From positions 992,001-1,056,000 of the forward strand of contig NZ_CP113930.1 in assembly GCF_029392095.1 (NCBI RefSeq): a stretch of DNA of 64,000 nt, read 5' to 3'. Positions within the stretch are counted from its first letter, which is position 1. Every line of letters begins with the position of its first letter. The notes beneath the pieces were generated by a model that saw only the letters and a program-made list of their open reading frames with translations, did not search any database and was not told the DNA's origin. Shown piece after piece: positions 9,509 through 18,488 of this stretch. The position numbers and the translations under genes are program-made. This stretch comes from Lactobacillus sp. ESL0700 (GTDB lineage: Bacteria; Bacillota; Bacilli; Lactobacillales; Lactobacillaceae).

Positions 9509-9844
9509 CTAGTCTTTAGCAATTCGCAATAGATAATATTTTTCTAAATCGGCAACGGTGATTACGTAAACATTCAAGCGGCGCCACTGCCAGAACATTT
9601 CTGGCTGCTTGTTGCTTTTTACTTTAGCCCTGAATGGCAGTTTAAAATACTGCTCATTCCAATATGAAGTTAAAAAGGTATAAATGAGCAAGATTATAAA
9701 GACTAAGCCGAGAATAATTGCCGGCCAGTTAGTAATGTGTGTACCCTCATAAGCGATGATTAAGCTAAGAAATAGCACAACAAATACCCAGCTGAAATAG
9801 ACTAGCCCTACACGGCCAAGAATAATAAAGTGTTTTTTAGTCAT
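9509..9844 (-). CDS. Small two-helix membrane protein of unknown function
   Basis: 111 residues. Two hydrophobic segments (about residues 10-32 and 40-60) are followed by a basic, tryptophan-rich soluble tail of about 50 residues. I do not recognise the family. The gene lies 4 nt after the phosphoesterase gene and before a strong terminator, so it is the last gene of a transcript with the phosphoesterase and the RNA methyltransferase. Confidence 0.65.
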   Translation of the reverse strand: MTKKHFIILGRVGLVYFSWVFVVLFLSLIIAYEGTHITNWPAIILGLVFIILLIYTFLTSYWNEQYFKLPFRAKVKSNKQPEMFWQWRRLNVYVITVADLEKYYLLRIAKD

Positions 9845-9848
9845 TTAA

Positions 9849-11087
9849 CTACTCCTGATTATATCTAACTGTTGCTTCTAAGTTACTATGTTGCGATGTA
9901 TCATGCAATGTTTTCATATAATTGCGGAATTTAGGGTGCATGGCTTCAAGCGTTTTGTAAGCAATCGAATCATGAATTTCATCGAGCTTTTCTTGGCTAA
10001 TATGATTGTGCCCAGTAAAATAATTAAAATTCATGCTGAGAAACAAGTCATTCGCCTCTTTGATTAGTGGCGATTGTTCATCAAGCAGTGGATTGGTAGT
10101 TTCAGATTGACTACTCAAATTGCGCAACTGAATGTCTTTTAAATATTGGTGAAAGTGGGTCAAGCGATGATTTTGCCGCTCTAGATCCGTCAAATAAGGC
10201 ACCATGTCAAATGTTTCTCTTTGGTAAGTAACTTGTTCAGGACTAACCTTGACAACACCATATGCTTGGTCATAAGAACAAAAGCTTGAAGTCACTATCT
10301 CAGTCGTTGGCGTTTTGCCAACTGGGTCAACAATATTCTGTGCGTGAATATGACCAGAAAAAGCCATTTTAACGTCGTATTCTTGGCATAATTGTCGCAA
10401 AAGTGGCGCATTATTTAAAACAAAGCCGCGATTAACTTCTGGGTTATGAACATAGAGCGTATGATGCATAAATAGCAGTGGCCGCAAATGATGTTGGCGT
10501 GCCGCAATTAATTGCTTTTCAAGCCAGACAAATTGATCATCACTAATCTGCCCTTCAGTATTCGGCGAACTAAAGTTTTCTTGAGTGTCATAAATGTTGG
10601 AATCTAGCATTAACAAAAGGTATTGCGGATTTAACTGTACACTGTATGCCAAAGAATGTGGGTCTTGACTTAAACTGCAATCATAGGTTGATTTAAAGAC
10701 CTGCCGCCAAGCCTGGGGGCTAATTTGCGGAGTTAAGCTTTGCTTGGCAGCTTTAAAACTGCGAGCCCAGCCATCATAAATGTCGTGATTACCGGGCAGA
10801 ACCAGTAATTTTGTTTCAGTCAAACTACTGAAAATCTCTTGAAATTTTTGTGCAGAAATCAGTTCGCCATTAAAAGTGACGTCGCCAGTTACAATAATCG
10901 CTGCCGGCTTCTTTTCTTGTGCCATCTTACAAAAGGCACTTAAAGCGACTTCTTGGTACACTAGGTCTTTACCCTGACTAGTATTTTGCATTCGTGCAAA
11001 AGCTGAGCCATCGTCGTGAAGACTGTCCGCAATTAAATGCGTATCTGTAATTACCCAAAATTCAGAGTTTAACTTATCTGTAATCAT
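9849..11087 (-). CDS. Calcineurin-like metallophosphoesterase
   Basis: 412 residues. The dinuclear-metal signature is complete and in order: ITDTHL near the N-terminus, GDVTFNG, LPGNHDIYDGW, FMHHTLY and SGHIHAQN. This fold hydrolyses phosphomono- or diesters; the substrate cannot be told. There is no signal peptide, so it is probably cytosolic. The stop of the methyltransferase gene upstream overlaps this start by 4 nt. The C-terminal 130 residues are family-specific and contain no motif I recognise. Confidence 0.85.
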   Translation of the reverse strand: MITDKLNSEFWVITDTHLIADSLHDDGSAFARMQNTSQGKDLVYQEVALSAFCKMAQEKKPAAIIVTGDVTFNGELISAQKFQEIFSSLTETKLLVLPGNHDIYDGWARSFKAAKQSLTPQISPQAWRQVFKSTYDCSLSQDPHSLAYSVQLNPQYLLLMLDSNIYDTQENFSSPNTEGQISDDQFVWLEKQLIAARQHHLRPLLFMHHTLYVHNPEVNRGFVLNNAPLLRQLCQEYDVKMAFSGHIHAQNIVDPVGKTPTTEIVTSSFCSYDQAYGVVKVSPEQVTYQRETFDMVPYLTDLERQNHRLTHFHQYLKDIQLRNLSSQSETTNPLLDEQSPLIKEANDLFLSMNFNYFTGHNHISQEKLDEIHDSIAYKTLEAMHPKFRNYMKTLHDTSQHSNLEATVRYNQE

Positions 11088-12208
11088 TTTCTATTTGCCC
11101 AATATTGGTAAAAGTCAACACGCAAGTTACCGTTAAATAATTTGCGCTTTTTGGTTGCTCTTTGACCGAAGCATTTTTCAAAATCAGGGTCACCAACTAA
11201 GTAATATTGACTAAAACTGTCATATTTACGGAAGACTTCACCCATTTGCTTGTACAAAGCTTCGGCAGATTCCTTATCTTTTAATCGTTTACCGTATGGC
11301 GGGTTAGCGATTATGACGCCATTTTCTAGGTCTGTCGCGAAATCCTTAACCGCTACCTGCTTAAAGTTAATATCCTGCAATACGCCAGCATTGTGAGCAT
11401 TCAACTTAGCAATTTCTAAAATTGACTGGTCAATATCACTAGCCCAGATTGGCTGCTCTAGTGGTCGAACTTGAGACTTAGCTTCTACTAACGCTGCTTC
11501 GTGTAGACTAGCATCAAACCAGTCAAAGCCGTCAAAGGCAAATTTGCGCCAAGTACCCGGAGCAATATTTCTGGCAATTAACGCTGCCTCAATTGCCAAA
11601 GTTCCTGAACCGGTCATTGGGTCGATTAATGGGTGCGTACCATCATAAGGGGTCAATTTAATTAGGCTGGCCGCAAAATTTTCTTTTAACGGTGCGCCAC
11701 CGTGCTCGATGCGATAGCCGCGCTTGAACAAGCTAGCGCCAGTTGTATCAAGAGAAACTCGCGCTGTATCTTTATAAATGTGAATGTCCAGCGGATATTC
11801 GTTGCCACTTTCTGGTAAAAAGCCGCGGCGGTGATACTGGTCGGACATTTTATTGACAATGGCCTTTTTAACAATTGATTGGATGCCCGGTTCAGAATGT
11901 AGTTTTGACCTAACGGAACGGCCTTGAACTGGAAATTTGGCATCGATTGGCAATAATTCTGCCCAGTCAAAATCGTAGACTTGGTTATAAAGCGTGTCAA
12001 AGTCAGTAGCCTTGAATTCTTTCAGCAAAATTTTAACGCGGTCTGCGGTCCGCAGCCACAGGTTAGTCTTAACGATATCTGCTTGATTACCCTTAAAGAA
12101 AACCCGGCCATTTTCTGTTTTGGTTTCATAACCAAGTGATTGCAATTCTTTAGCGACGACACTTTCAAAGCCCGCGCCCATTGTTGTGTAAAGTTGGTAT
12201 TGTTTCAT
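11084..12208 (-). CDS. THUMP-domain rRNA guanine-N2 methyltransferase (YpsC / RlmL N-half type)
   Basis: 374 residues from the chosen start. An N-terminal THUMP RNA-binding domain (about residues 40-160) is followed by a class I SAM-dependent methyltransferase with DPMTGSGTLAIEAALIARN and the catalytic NPPYGKRL motif typical of N2-guanine methylation. It most likely modifies 23S rRNA. The ATG at 12208 is preceded by AAAGGA at good spacing; an ATG five codons upstream contains that site and is not preferred. The position next to rnpB and gpsB matches ypsC in Bacillus. Confidence 0.88.
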   Translation of the reverse strand: MKQYQLYTTMGAGFESVVAKELQSLGYETKTENGRVFFKGNQADIVKTNLWLRTADRVKILLKEFKATDFDTLYNQVYDFDWAELLPIDAKFPVQGRSVRSKLHSEPGIQSIVKKAIVNKMSDQYHRRGFLPESGNEYPLDIHIYKDTARVSLDTTGASLFKRGYRIEHGGAPLKENFAASLIKLTPYDGTHPLIDPMTGSGTLAIEAALIARNIAPGTWRKFAFDGFDWFDASLHEAALVEAKSQVRPLEQPIWASDIDQSILEIAKLNAHNAGVLQDINFKQVAVKDFATDLENGVIIANPPYGKRLKDKESAEALYKQMGEVFRKYDSFSQYYLVGDPDFEKCFGQRATKKRKLFNGNLRVDFYQYWANRK

Positions 12209-12228
12209 AATGATCCTTTTCATTTCTT

Positions 12229-12263
12229 AAAAAAAGCGTTGAGCCCTTTGAAAAGCTCAACGC
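12229..12263 (-). terminator. rnpB terminator
   Basis: On the minus strand GCGTTGAGC, a short loop and GCTCAACGC are followed by seven T residues. It lies a few bases downstream of the 3' end of RNase P RNA. Confidence 0.9.
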
Positions 12264-12269
12264 TGCCAG

Positions 12270-12641
12270 TGCAAATTTTTATAAGCCACGTTCTGTTCCA
12301 GCAATTTTGGCAAAATTACCTTCAGCAGCCATCTATCTTTACTATAAAGTAATCCAACCTTTAGTTCAATTTCTTAGGTTGAGACGCCCCCACCAAATTT
12401 GGGTTGCACGCTCGCAGGGTTTACCTCGTTCCACCAGCAGCGTTTCCGCTGCTGCTTCGTCACTGTGGCACTTTTCAGGATAGTCATGCATATCAAAGAC
12501 TTAGCACTTTTTCCGCCGTAATTAAAAATTCTTTAGCTTATTGGGCTAAATACGAACACTACAAGCATCGCAGCTTGTGCGTGCGTGGACTTTCCTCAGC
12601 TCGGCACAAAGCCAAACCGCGACTGCTCAAAATTCACACTA
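12270..12641 (-). ncRNA. rnpB: RNase P RNA (type B)
   Basis: Catalytic RNA that removes 5' leaders from tRNA precursors. On the minus strand the universal block GAGGAAAGTCCACGCACGCAC occurs near the 5' end (about 12579-12599). The other end reads AACAGAACGTGGCTTAT (about 12280-12296), the signature 3' sequence that pairs with it. The length of about 370 nt, the terminator immediately downstream and the TATAAT promoter immediately upstream all fit. Neighbours gpsB and the ypsC-like methyltransferase match the Bacillus order. The ends are estimates. Confidence 0.95.
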
Positions 12642-12647
12642 AAAAAG

Positions 12648-12653
12648 ATTATA
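12648..12653 (-). promoter_or_regulatory. rnpB promoter -10 box
   Basis: The minus strand reads GGTATAATC. The start would be about 7 nt further, right at the beginning of RNase P RNA. The -35 position falls inside the last codons of gpsB, so the two genes are packed without spacer. Confidence 0.75.
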
Positions 12654-12663
12654 CCAAAAGAAA

Positions 12664-13092
12664 TTACTTTTGTAACCCATAAACTCGTCTTTCCAAGTTA
12701 TAGACCTTGCGCTCAAGGGCCGAAATGCGTTGAATTATCGCCATATTAGTCGAATTTTCGGTTTCTTGATAGCTATCACTATCTACAAAAGAATTAAATG
12801 TGCTAGCTTGGCTGCTTGGCGTATAAGTCCGGACAGTATCAGTTGGCACAGTACGCCGCGATTGCTGATTTTCTAGCGTTTTTTCTTTTTTCTGGTCAGT
12901 GATCAATTTTCCTTGTAAATCGCCGATTTGACCGTAAAGGTCTTCGATAATTTGTTCAAAAGTATCATAATCGGCAATTACCTTATCTAAGAAGGCGTCG
13001 ACTTCGTCTGGATCAATGCCCTTGACCTTAGTTCTAAATTGTTTTTTTAAAATATCCTCAGTGGATAATTGAATATCATTTAAATCTGGCAT
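12664..13092 (-). CDS. gpsB: Cell-cycle protein GpsB
   Basis: 142 residues of the DivIVA/GpsB family. The N-terminal membrane- and PBP-binding domain (LSTEDILKKQFRTKVKGIDPDEVDAFLDKVIADYD split over residues 9-45) is followed by a coiled coil, a Ser/Thr/Gln-rich linker (about 75-110) and a C-terminal helical trimerisation segment. GpsB shuttles penicillin-binding proteins between side wall and septum. PBP1A, a known partner in Bacillus, is encoded about 1.3 kb away across ypsA and recU. This link is from family knowledge. Confidence 0.93.
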   Translation of the reverse strand: MPDLNDIQLSTEDILKKQFRTKVKGIDPDEVDAFLDKVIADYDTFEQIIEDLYGQIGDLQGKLITDQKKEKTLENQQSRRTVPTDTVRTYTPSSQASTFNSFVDSDSYQETENSTNMAIIQRISALERKVYNLERRVYGLQK

Positions 13093-13183
13093 AGTAATGA
13101 CAACTCCTTTATCATACCCTCTTATTTTAGCAAAAAGAGTACCAGCTTAACACCGTAAATTTAACTTTAAGAAATATTTTCAG

Positions 13184-13753
13184 TTATTCTGACAGCTTTT
13201 TATCCGCTAGACTTTCCTGATATTCTTCTGCAGCATCTTGTAAATCATAAAAATCAATTAATTCTAGGGGATAATCCTTGGTTTCTTGGTATTTTTTGAT
13301 TAAATTATAATCAAATTTTGGCTTACCCGGGTTTTCGGGATCATAAATCATTAATGCTTGATCCGTATGCGTTAACATAAAGTTTTGATAATTACGCAGC
13401 TGAACCGGACTTTGGTAAGCATGGCTTGAAGTTGAAGCGTAAAAATCAACTTGATTTTTTAAATTGATAAATTTTCCTTGGTTGGCCTCGTTCCAGCGGC
13501 CTGCAAATTCCTCATACGGCGTGATTATTGAAACGCGCAAAGGATAACGTTCACGTAGTTTGATTGCCACCTCACTGGCCCACTGCTCAACGCCTAAGTT
13601 AGCACCAGTAATTACCCAATCAAGTTGACCATCTTCTAAGCGCGTTGTCATGCGTTTTTCCAAAACCAGCTTGATGATCTTTATTTTAGGATCCTTATCA
13701 CCAAAAGTATTTAATTCGTAATTTCTATAACCGGTAACCCATAGTCGTTGCAT
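13184..13753 (-). CDS. ypsA: YpsA-like SLOG-family protein (DUF1273)
   Basis: 189 residues, matching UPF0398/YpsA. The N-terminus (MQRLWVTGYRNYELNTFG) and the nucleotide-binding ITGANLGVEQWASEVAIKL segment are the SLOG-type Rossmann signature. The family is proposed to bind nucleotides or ADP-ribose-like ligands; in Bacillus YpsA affects cell division. It sits between gpsB and recU as in other Firmicutes. The start is divergent from recU with only about 70 bp between. Confidence 0.88.
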   Translation of the reverse strand: MQRLWVTGYRNYELNTFGDKDPKIKIIKLVLEKRMTTRLEDGQLDWVITGANLGVEQWASEVAIKLRERYPLRVSIITPYEEFAGRWNEANQGKFINLKNQVDFYASTSSHAYQSPVQLRNYQNFMLTHTDQALMIYDPENPGKPKFDYNLIKKYQETKDYPLELIDFYDLQDAAEEYQESLADKKLSE

Positions 13754-13774
13754 AGTGAAAGAGATGGCTCCTTG

Positions 13775-13803
13775 TTCAAAATTTTTTTCTTTATTGCTAT
13801 AAT
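13775..13803 (+). promoter_or_regulatory. recU-PBP1A promoter
   Basis: TTCAAA at 13775-13780, a 17-bp spacer and a perfect TATAAT at 13798-13803. Transcription would begin around 13810, downstream of an earlier in-frame ATG, which supports the ATG at 13823 as the start of RecU. Confidence 0.75.
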
Positions 13804-13822
13804 GCTAGCAGGAGTGAGATTG

Positions 13823-14458
13823 ATGGTCAAATATCCAAGCGGTAGTTTAGCCGCATTTCGTAAATCAACTAAAGAGCCCAAAATCCGCAAAAACTTTGAA
13901 CACCGCAAGAATGTCAGTTTTTCTGGACGTGGGATGACTTTGGAGCAAATGATTAACGAGTCAAATAAATATTATCGTCTAAAAGAGATTGCCGTTGTGC
14001 ACAAAAAGCCAACGCCAGTCCAGATTGTCAAGGTTGATTATCCCAAACGCTCTCGGGCCGTAATTCGCGAAGCATACTTTCGCCAAGAGTCAACAACGGA
14101 CTATAATGGGGTATATCAAGGTTATTATTTAGACTTTGAAGCTAAAGAAACCAAAAACAAGACTAATTTCCCGCTAAAAAACTTCCATGAACATCAAATT
14201 GTACATTTGGAAGAATGTTTAAAGCAGCAAGGAATTTGCTTTACCATCATTGGTTTTACAAGCTTAAAGCGGTACTTTGTTACCCCAGCTAGTTTCATCA
14301 TTAAAGCATGGTGGACTAAGGATAAAAGCTCGGTAACTTTACCTGAGGTAGAAAAATGGTCGGTTGAAATTAAAAGTGGTTTTCAACCTACGCTGCCCTA
14401 TTTAATTGCTGTCGACCGTTTTATTACAGATAGGAATATGAATAATGGCAAACAATAA
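13823..14458 (+). CDS. recU: Holliday junction resolvase RecU
   Basis: 211 residues from the ATG at 13823, which has GGAGTGAG (13811-13818) at good spacing. RecU cleaves four-way junctions in recombination and chromosome segregation. The N-terminus MVKYPSGSL and later GRGMTLEQMINESN, the TDYNGVYQGYYLDFEAKET metal-binding core (Asp, Glu and Lys of the restriction-nuclease fold) and the H-Q region FHEHQIVHLEECL are recognisable. It overlaps the PBP1A gene by 14 nt, the conserved recU-ponA pair. Confidence 0.95.
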   Translation: MVKYPSGSLAAFRKSTKEPKIRKNFEHRKNVSFSGRGMTLEQMINESNKYYRLKEIAVVHKKPTPVQIVKVDYPKRSRAVIREAYFRQESTTDYNGVYQGYYLDFEAKETKNKTNFPLKNFHEHQIVHLEECLKQQGICFTIIGFTSLKRYFVTPASFIIKAWWTKDKSSVTLPEVEKWSVEIKSGFQPTLPYLIAVDRFITDRNMNNGKQ

Positions 14459-16769
14459 ATCTAGTTCAAATAATCAGCGCCAGTCGCGCCGAGAATATCG
14501 ACAAAAGCAGCCTAAGCCTTTGTGGTGGCGCGTAATTAAATGGTGTCTTCTAGCTGCTTTATTGCTAATTGTTTCGGGAATTGGTCTTTTCGCATATTAT
14601 GCAAAGGATGCACCCAACATCAGTCAAGCTCAGCTTGAAAGCGGCGGTTCATCCGGCTTTTACACTACTAATGGTAAGTTTCTTTTATCATTAGGTTCAG
14701 AAAAGCGGATCTATGTTAAGGATAGTCCTAAATTGCAACTGCTTAAAGATGCAGTTGTGTCTGTTGAGGACAAACGCTTCTATAAAGATAAGTTAGGTAT
14801 TGACCCGATTAGAATTGCAGGCTCAATGTTGACTAACGCTCAAAGCAAAGGAATTGCTGCTGGTGGGTCAACAATTACCCAGCAACTAGTTAAGTTAACG
14901 GTCTTTTCGACAGATGCTTCGCAAAGAACATTGCGGCGTAAAGCTCAAGAAGCGTGGCTGGCAATGCGTGTTCAGCGCGAATATACGCATGACGAAATTC
15001 TAGAATTTTACATTAATAAGGTTTACATGAATTACGGCAATTACGGCATTGGGACAGCTGCTAATTATTATTATGGTAAGAGTATTGGTAAGCTGGACCT
15101 AGCGCAGACTGCCCTACTTGCTGGGATGCCAAACAGGCCAACCGCTTATAACCCGTATACCTACCCTAAATATGCTAAATATCGCAGAAACATCGTCTTA
15201 AACGCAATGCTGGATAATAAGAAAATCACGCAGGCGCAATACGACCAAGCAAGTAAGGAAAGCATTAAAAAGGGGCTAAAACATCATAGCCAAAAGGCCC
15301 AAACTAAATTACGTCAAATTGATGATCCTTACATTAAGGAAGCAATCGGCGAGGTGCAAGACAAGGGCTTTGATCCTTATCGTGATAACCTCAAGATTAC
15401 GGTGAATATCGACCAAAAAGCACAAAATAAGCTGTATGAGCTTGCTAATAACGGTCTAGTACCGTTCACTAATGATCAAATGCAGGTTGGTGCCACAGTT
15501 GTTGATCCAAGTAACGGCCACATTGTCGCTATTTTGGGTGGACGACACTTGCCTTCTGTACAGCTCGGGCTTGACCGTGCTGTTCAAACCAGCCGTTCAA
15601 CTGGGTCTTCAATTAAGCCAGTGCTTGATTATGGCCCAGCAATTCAATATCTAAACTGGTCGACGGCCAAAATGCTTGATGATAGTAAATACTATTACCC
15701 TGGCACGAATGTGCAACTTTATGACTGGGATAACAAGTACGACGGCATGATGACCATGCGGCACGCATTGGAGCAATCACGTAATGTTCCTGCTGTTAAA
15801 ACTTTGAAGCAAGTTGGTGTTCCTAAAGCTGCTGCTTTTGCGAAAAAGCTGGGAATTAACGTTCCAAAATCTTCCGGACTGTCGGTAGCGATTGGGGCAA
15901 ATGCTTCAAGTATGCAAATGGCCGGTGCCTTTAGTGCTTTTGCGGCAATGGGTGTTTATCATAAACCGCAATTTGTTTCTAAAATCGAAACTCCAGATGG
16001 TTTAACCCGCAATTATGATTCTGCCGGTGTTCAGGTAATGAGCAAGTCAACGGCGTACATGATTACCGACATGCTTAAGGGTGTCATTAAAAATGGTTCG
16101 GGTACGAGTGCTAAAATTGCTGGCTTGCACCAAGCTGGCAAAACTGGTTCTGTTAAATATTCAGATCAGGATTTGGCTCGCTACCCTGGCTATGCCTCAA
16201 CGCCTAAGGATTCTTGGTTTGTTGGTTACACACAAAGTTATGTCATGGGTGTTTGGACAGGCTATGACAATCTAAAAGATGGGACTATTTCTGGTATTGG
16301 TCAGCAATCTGCACAGCTGCTGTATAAGAGCATGATGTCATATCTGATGCAAAATAAATCCAATATTGATTGGCAAAAGCCAAGCTCAGTTATTCGGGCT
16401 AGAATTGCTAAAAACTCCAATCCACCTGAAGTTTCTTCAAGTGGTCAATGGCAATTATTTGTTCGCGGTCATGCTCCTAGCGGAATTGTTGACGACAGTA
16501 GCAATTACGATGAGGATGATGAGCAAGCTGATACTAACAGCTCTAGTCCAACGACTAATACGCAGCAAAACCATGCGACTAAGCAACATAAGAAGCAAAA
16601 CGGCTCAACTGCCCAGTCGCATGACAGTCAGCATCATACAAATACCCATCAAAATAATCAAAACAATCATCAACCTGAAAATCATGAGCCAAGTTCAAAT
16701 AATTCCTCATCGTCAGGTTCAACTAACGATGAAGCACCAGCTGAAAATGATACAGGTACTAAACCATAA
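14445..16769 (+). CDS. pbp1A: Class A penicillin-binding protein 1A
   Basis: 774 residues. A basic cytoplasmic tail and one membrane helix (about 27-52) precede the GT51 glycosyltransferase domain, with catalytic EDKRFY near residue 108 and GGSTITQQL. The transpeptidase domain follows, with the nucleophile S388 in SSIK, then SRN and KTGS. It polymerises and crosslinks peptidoglycan outside the membrane. The last 100 residues or so are low complexity, rich in Asn, Gln, His and Ser with a few acidic runs, and probably form a disordered wall-side tail. Translationally coupled to recU; ends at a strong terminator. Confidence 0.95.
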   Translation: MANNKSSSNNQRQSRREYRQKQPKPLWWRVIKWCLLAALLLIVSGIGLFAYYAKDAPNISQAQLESGGSSGFYTTNGKFLLSLGSEKRIYVKDSPKLQLLKDAVVSVEDKRFYKDKLGIDPIRIAGSMLTNAQSKGIAAGGSTITQQLVKLTVFSTDASQRTLRRKAQEAWLAMRVQREYTHDEILEFYINKVYMNYGNYGIGTAANYYYGKSIGKLDLAQTALLAGMPNRPTAYNPYTYPKYAKYRRNIVLNAMLDNKKITQAQYDQASKESIKKGLKHHSQKAQTKLRQIDDPYIKEAIGEVQDKGFDPYRDNLKITVNIDQKAQNKLYELANNGLVPFTNDQMQVGATVVDPSNGHIVAILGGRHLPSVQLGLDRAVQTSRSTGSSIKPVLDYGPAIQYLNWSTAKMLDDSKYYYPGTNVQLYDWDNKYDGMMTMRHALEQSRNVPAVKTLKQVGVPKAAAFAKKLGINVPKSSGLSVAIGANASSMQMAGAFSAFAAMGVYHKPQFVSKIETPDGLTRNYDSAGVQVMSKSTAYMITDMLKGVIKNGSGTSAKIAGLHQAGKTGSVKYSDQDLARYPGYASTPKDSWFVGYTQSYVMGVWTGYDNLKDGTISGIGQQSAQLLYKSMMSYLMQNKSNIDWQKPSSVIRARIAKNSNPPEVSSSGQWQLFVRGHAPSGIVDDSSNYDEDDEQADTNSSSPTTNTQQNHATKQHKKQNGSTAQSHDSQHHTNTHQNNQNNHQPENHEPSSNNSSSSGSTNDEAPAENDTGTKP

Positions 16770-16780
16770 AGCTTAATAAC

Positions 16781-16816
16781 ACCAAAAAGGCCTTCACGAT
16801 GTGAAGGTCTTTCTTA
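16781..16816. terminator. Bidirectional terminator between PBP1A and ABC-F genes
   Basis: AAAGGCCTTCAC and GTGAAGGTCTTT pair around GAT, with A/T runs on both flanks. The right arm ends at the stop codon of the convergent ABC-F gene. Confidence 0.85.
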
Positions 16817-18358
16817 TCTGGTTAATTCTTGTAATTGTTGTGTAATTTCCTTTATTTGCGTTAAAGTTGCCGTAGGATCGCCAATCATTTGATCACGTTT
16901 AAATTTAAGCAGCGCAATCTTTTCTTGGTTTTGGTTACTATTTGATTGCAGATAAGCCCCATTAAGAAGTAGACCGTTTTTAATTTTCCAGTTAGGCAGG
17001 TTCAGGTCGGCAATAAATTTTTGGTCATGTGACACGACAATCAGAGCAAACGGATAGTTTTTTATAAAATTAGTTAGAGCGGTAATTGCGCTAATGTCTA
17101 AAAAATTAGTTGGTTCATCAAGTAGTAAAAAATTGTGCCGCCCTAACAATACCTGAGCTAAGTTAAAGCAGACAAGTTGACCCCCGCTCAACTTCGTAAT
17201 TGGCTCGTTAAGCGCCACTTGTAAATGCAAATCACCTAAAAGCTGCATTGTAGAACTTCGAGCAAAAATTGATTCCTGTAAAATTTGGTGTAAGACAGTT
17301 TCCTGTGATAGTGAAGCAGTTAAGTCTTGATTAAAATGGCCAATGCTCAACTGCTGGTTATAAAAGCCGGTTAGGTGCTGACCTGCCAATTGTTTCAAAA
17401 AGACAGACTTGCCACTACCATTAGGTCCAGTTAGGACTATTTTGCTGTTAGCTTGCAGCCGTAATTCGTGAGTGATCTTAAACAATTCTTGCTTTTGCCA
17501 AGAAACATTTTGCGGCTTAATGCTGATTAGATTAGCTTTGGCTGGTAAATTCAATTTACTCAAATCAGCCGTAATATTTTTAAGTGTAATTGGCTGACGT
17601 TTATAAGACTGCTTAACTGCTGCGGCTTCCGCCGCGATCTTTTTGGCTAAAATTCGACTTTGCCGCAATAATTTACGTTCTGTTCCAGTGGCGTCACCGC
17701 GTGATTTCCAATCTGATGTGGAAATTCCTGCTTTACGTTTGCGAGCAGTGTGGCCTTGACTCTGTTTATGCTGGTACTCTTTTTGCAATCGCTTGCGTTT
17801 TAATTCATGTTGGCGCACCTGAACTTCATGGGTTGCTTTTTCGCGAGTCGAATGCTGTTCATAGGCGGCAAAATTGCCCGTAAAGGCAGTGATTTGCTGG
17901 TTCTTTAACTCCCAAATGCGATTGGTAACGGCATTCAGTAATTGCCGATCGTGACTAATGACAAGCAAGGAACAAGTTAGGCTTTGCAGCTTAGTAATTA
18001 GCCATTTTTGTTCAGTTTCATCTAAATTTGAAGTTGGCTCGTCAAGCAGCAGCACACTATTTGTCTGCCCTTTTAATTGGTGAAAAGCCGCTTCTAGTGT
18101 AGCCTTTTCTTTTTCACCGCCACTGCAATCAGTTTGCGGCAATAATTGCGGGACATACACCAGTGAACAATTTTTAATGATTTGACCGTGAGCTGCTTCT
18201 GGCATTTGCACAATTGCACGCATCAAAGTCGTTTTACCAGCTCCATTTTCACCAATTAAACCAATTTTTTCGTTTGTACTAATTTTTAAATGTGGGATTA
18301 CAAATAACTTTGTTCCCTGATGATTAATTATTAGATTAATAATTTTAATAAATTCCAT
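16814..18358 (-). CDS. ABC-F ribosome-associated ATPase (antibiotic-resistance type likely)
   Basis: 514 residues with two ATP-binding cassettes and no membrane segment: Walker A GENGAGKTT and GPNGSGKS, signature SGGEKEK and SGGQL, Walker B LLLDEPTSNLD and LLLDEPTNFLD. A basic linker of about 80 residues lies between them. ABC-F proteins act on the ribosome; the Lsa/Vga/Msr branch displaces antibiotics bound near the peptidyl transferase centre. I assign it to that branch mainly because a 14-codon leader ORF with alternative hairpins precedes it, as in inducible ABC-F resistance genes. The ATG at 18358 is chosen because AGGTG lies about 10 nt before it; an in-frame GTG three codons upstream is too close to that site. 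Substrate spectrum is unknown. Confidence 0.85.
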   Translation of the reverse strand: MEFIKIINLIINHQGTKLFVIPHLKISTNEKIGLIGENGAGKTTLMRAIVQMPEAAHGQIIKNCSLVYVPQLLPQTDCSGGEKEKATLEAAFHQLKGQTNSVLLLDEPTSNLDETEQKWLITKLQSLTCSLLVISHDRQLLNAVTNRIWELKNQQITAFTGNFAAYEQHSTREKATHEVQVRQHELKRKRLQKEYQHKQSQGHTARKRKAGISTSDWKSRGDATGTERKLLRQSRILAKKIAAEAAAVKQSYKRQPITLKNITADLSKLNLPAKANLISIKPQNVSWQKQELFKITHELRLQANSKIVLTGPNGSGKSVFLKQLAGQHLTGFYNQQLSIGHFNQDLTASLSQETVLHQILQESIFARSSTMQLLGDLHLQVALNEPITKLSGGQLVCFNLAQVLLGRHNFLLLDEPTNFLDISAITALTNFIKNYPFALIVVSHDQKFIADLNLPNWKIKNGLLLNGAYLQSNSNQNQEKIALLKFKRDQMIGDPTATLTQIKEITQQLQELTR

Positions 18359-18370
18359 AACTATCACACC

Positions 18371-18480
18371 TACTATTCAGTGTTAATTGATTTAGCCATG
18401 GAATTTGCTCTAACAAAAGTTTCTTAAATAAAAATTGCTCTTGTTAGGCAATCTCCATTGCTTGTTTGCTAGTTAATTGG
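18371..18480 (-). promoter_or_regulatory. Putative attenuator hairpins upstream of ABC-F
   Basis: In the minus-strand RNA the 3' end of the leader ORF reads ATTGC, then nine bases, then GCAAT followed by TTTTATTT: a short terminator (about 18423-18452). The overlapping segment TTGCCTAACAA can instead pair with TTGTTAGAGCAA downstream, giving a longer competing stem without a T-run. An upstream GCAAT inside the leader ORF can also pair with ATTGC. This is the layout of ribosome-mediated attenuation. Pairing was worked out by eye, without energies. Confidence 0.55.
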
Positions 18481-18488
18481 ATTCTCAT
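18444..18488 (-). CDS. 14-residue leader peptide of the ABC-F gene
   Basis: MRIQLTSKQAMEIA, starting at an ATG preceded by AAGGAAGTGATG, an excellent ribosome binding site. Its stop codon lies inside the attenuator stem, so ribosome stalling on the leader would decide which hairpin forms. There is no other coding potential in the region 18359-18640. Confidence 0.65.
   Translation of the reverse strand: MRIQLTSKQAMEIA

Noticed and set aside
12404..12682. Open frame of 92 codons on the plus strand
   Set aside because: It is the antisense of RNase P RNA and has no ribosome binding site.
16366..16776. Open frame of 136 codons overlapping the PBP1A C-terminus
   Set aside because: It is a shifted frame over the repetitive Asn/Gln/His tail of PBP1A, whose own frame is well supported.
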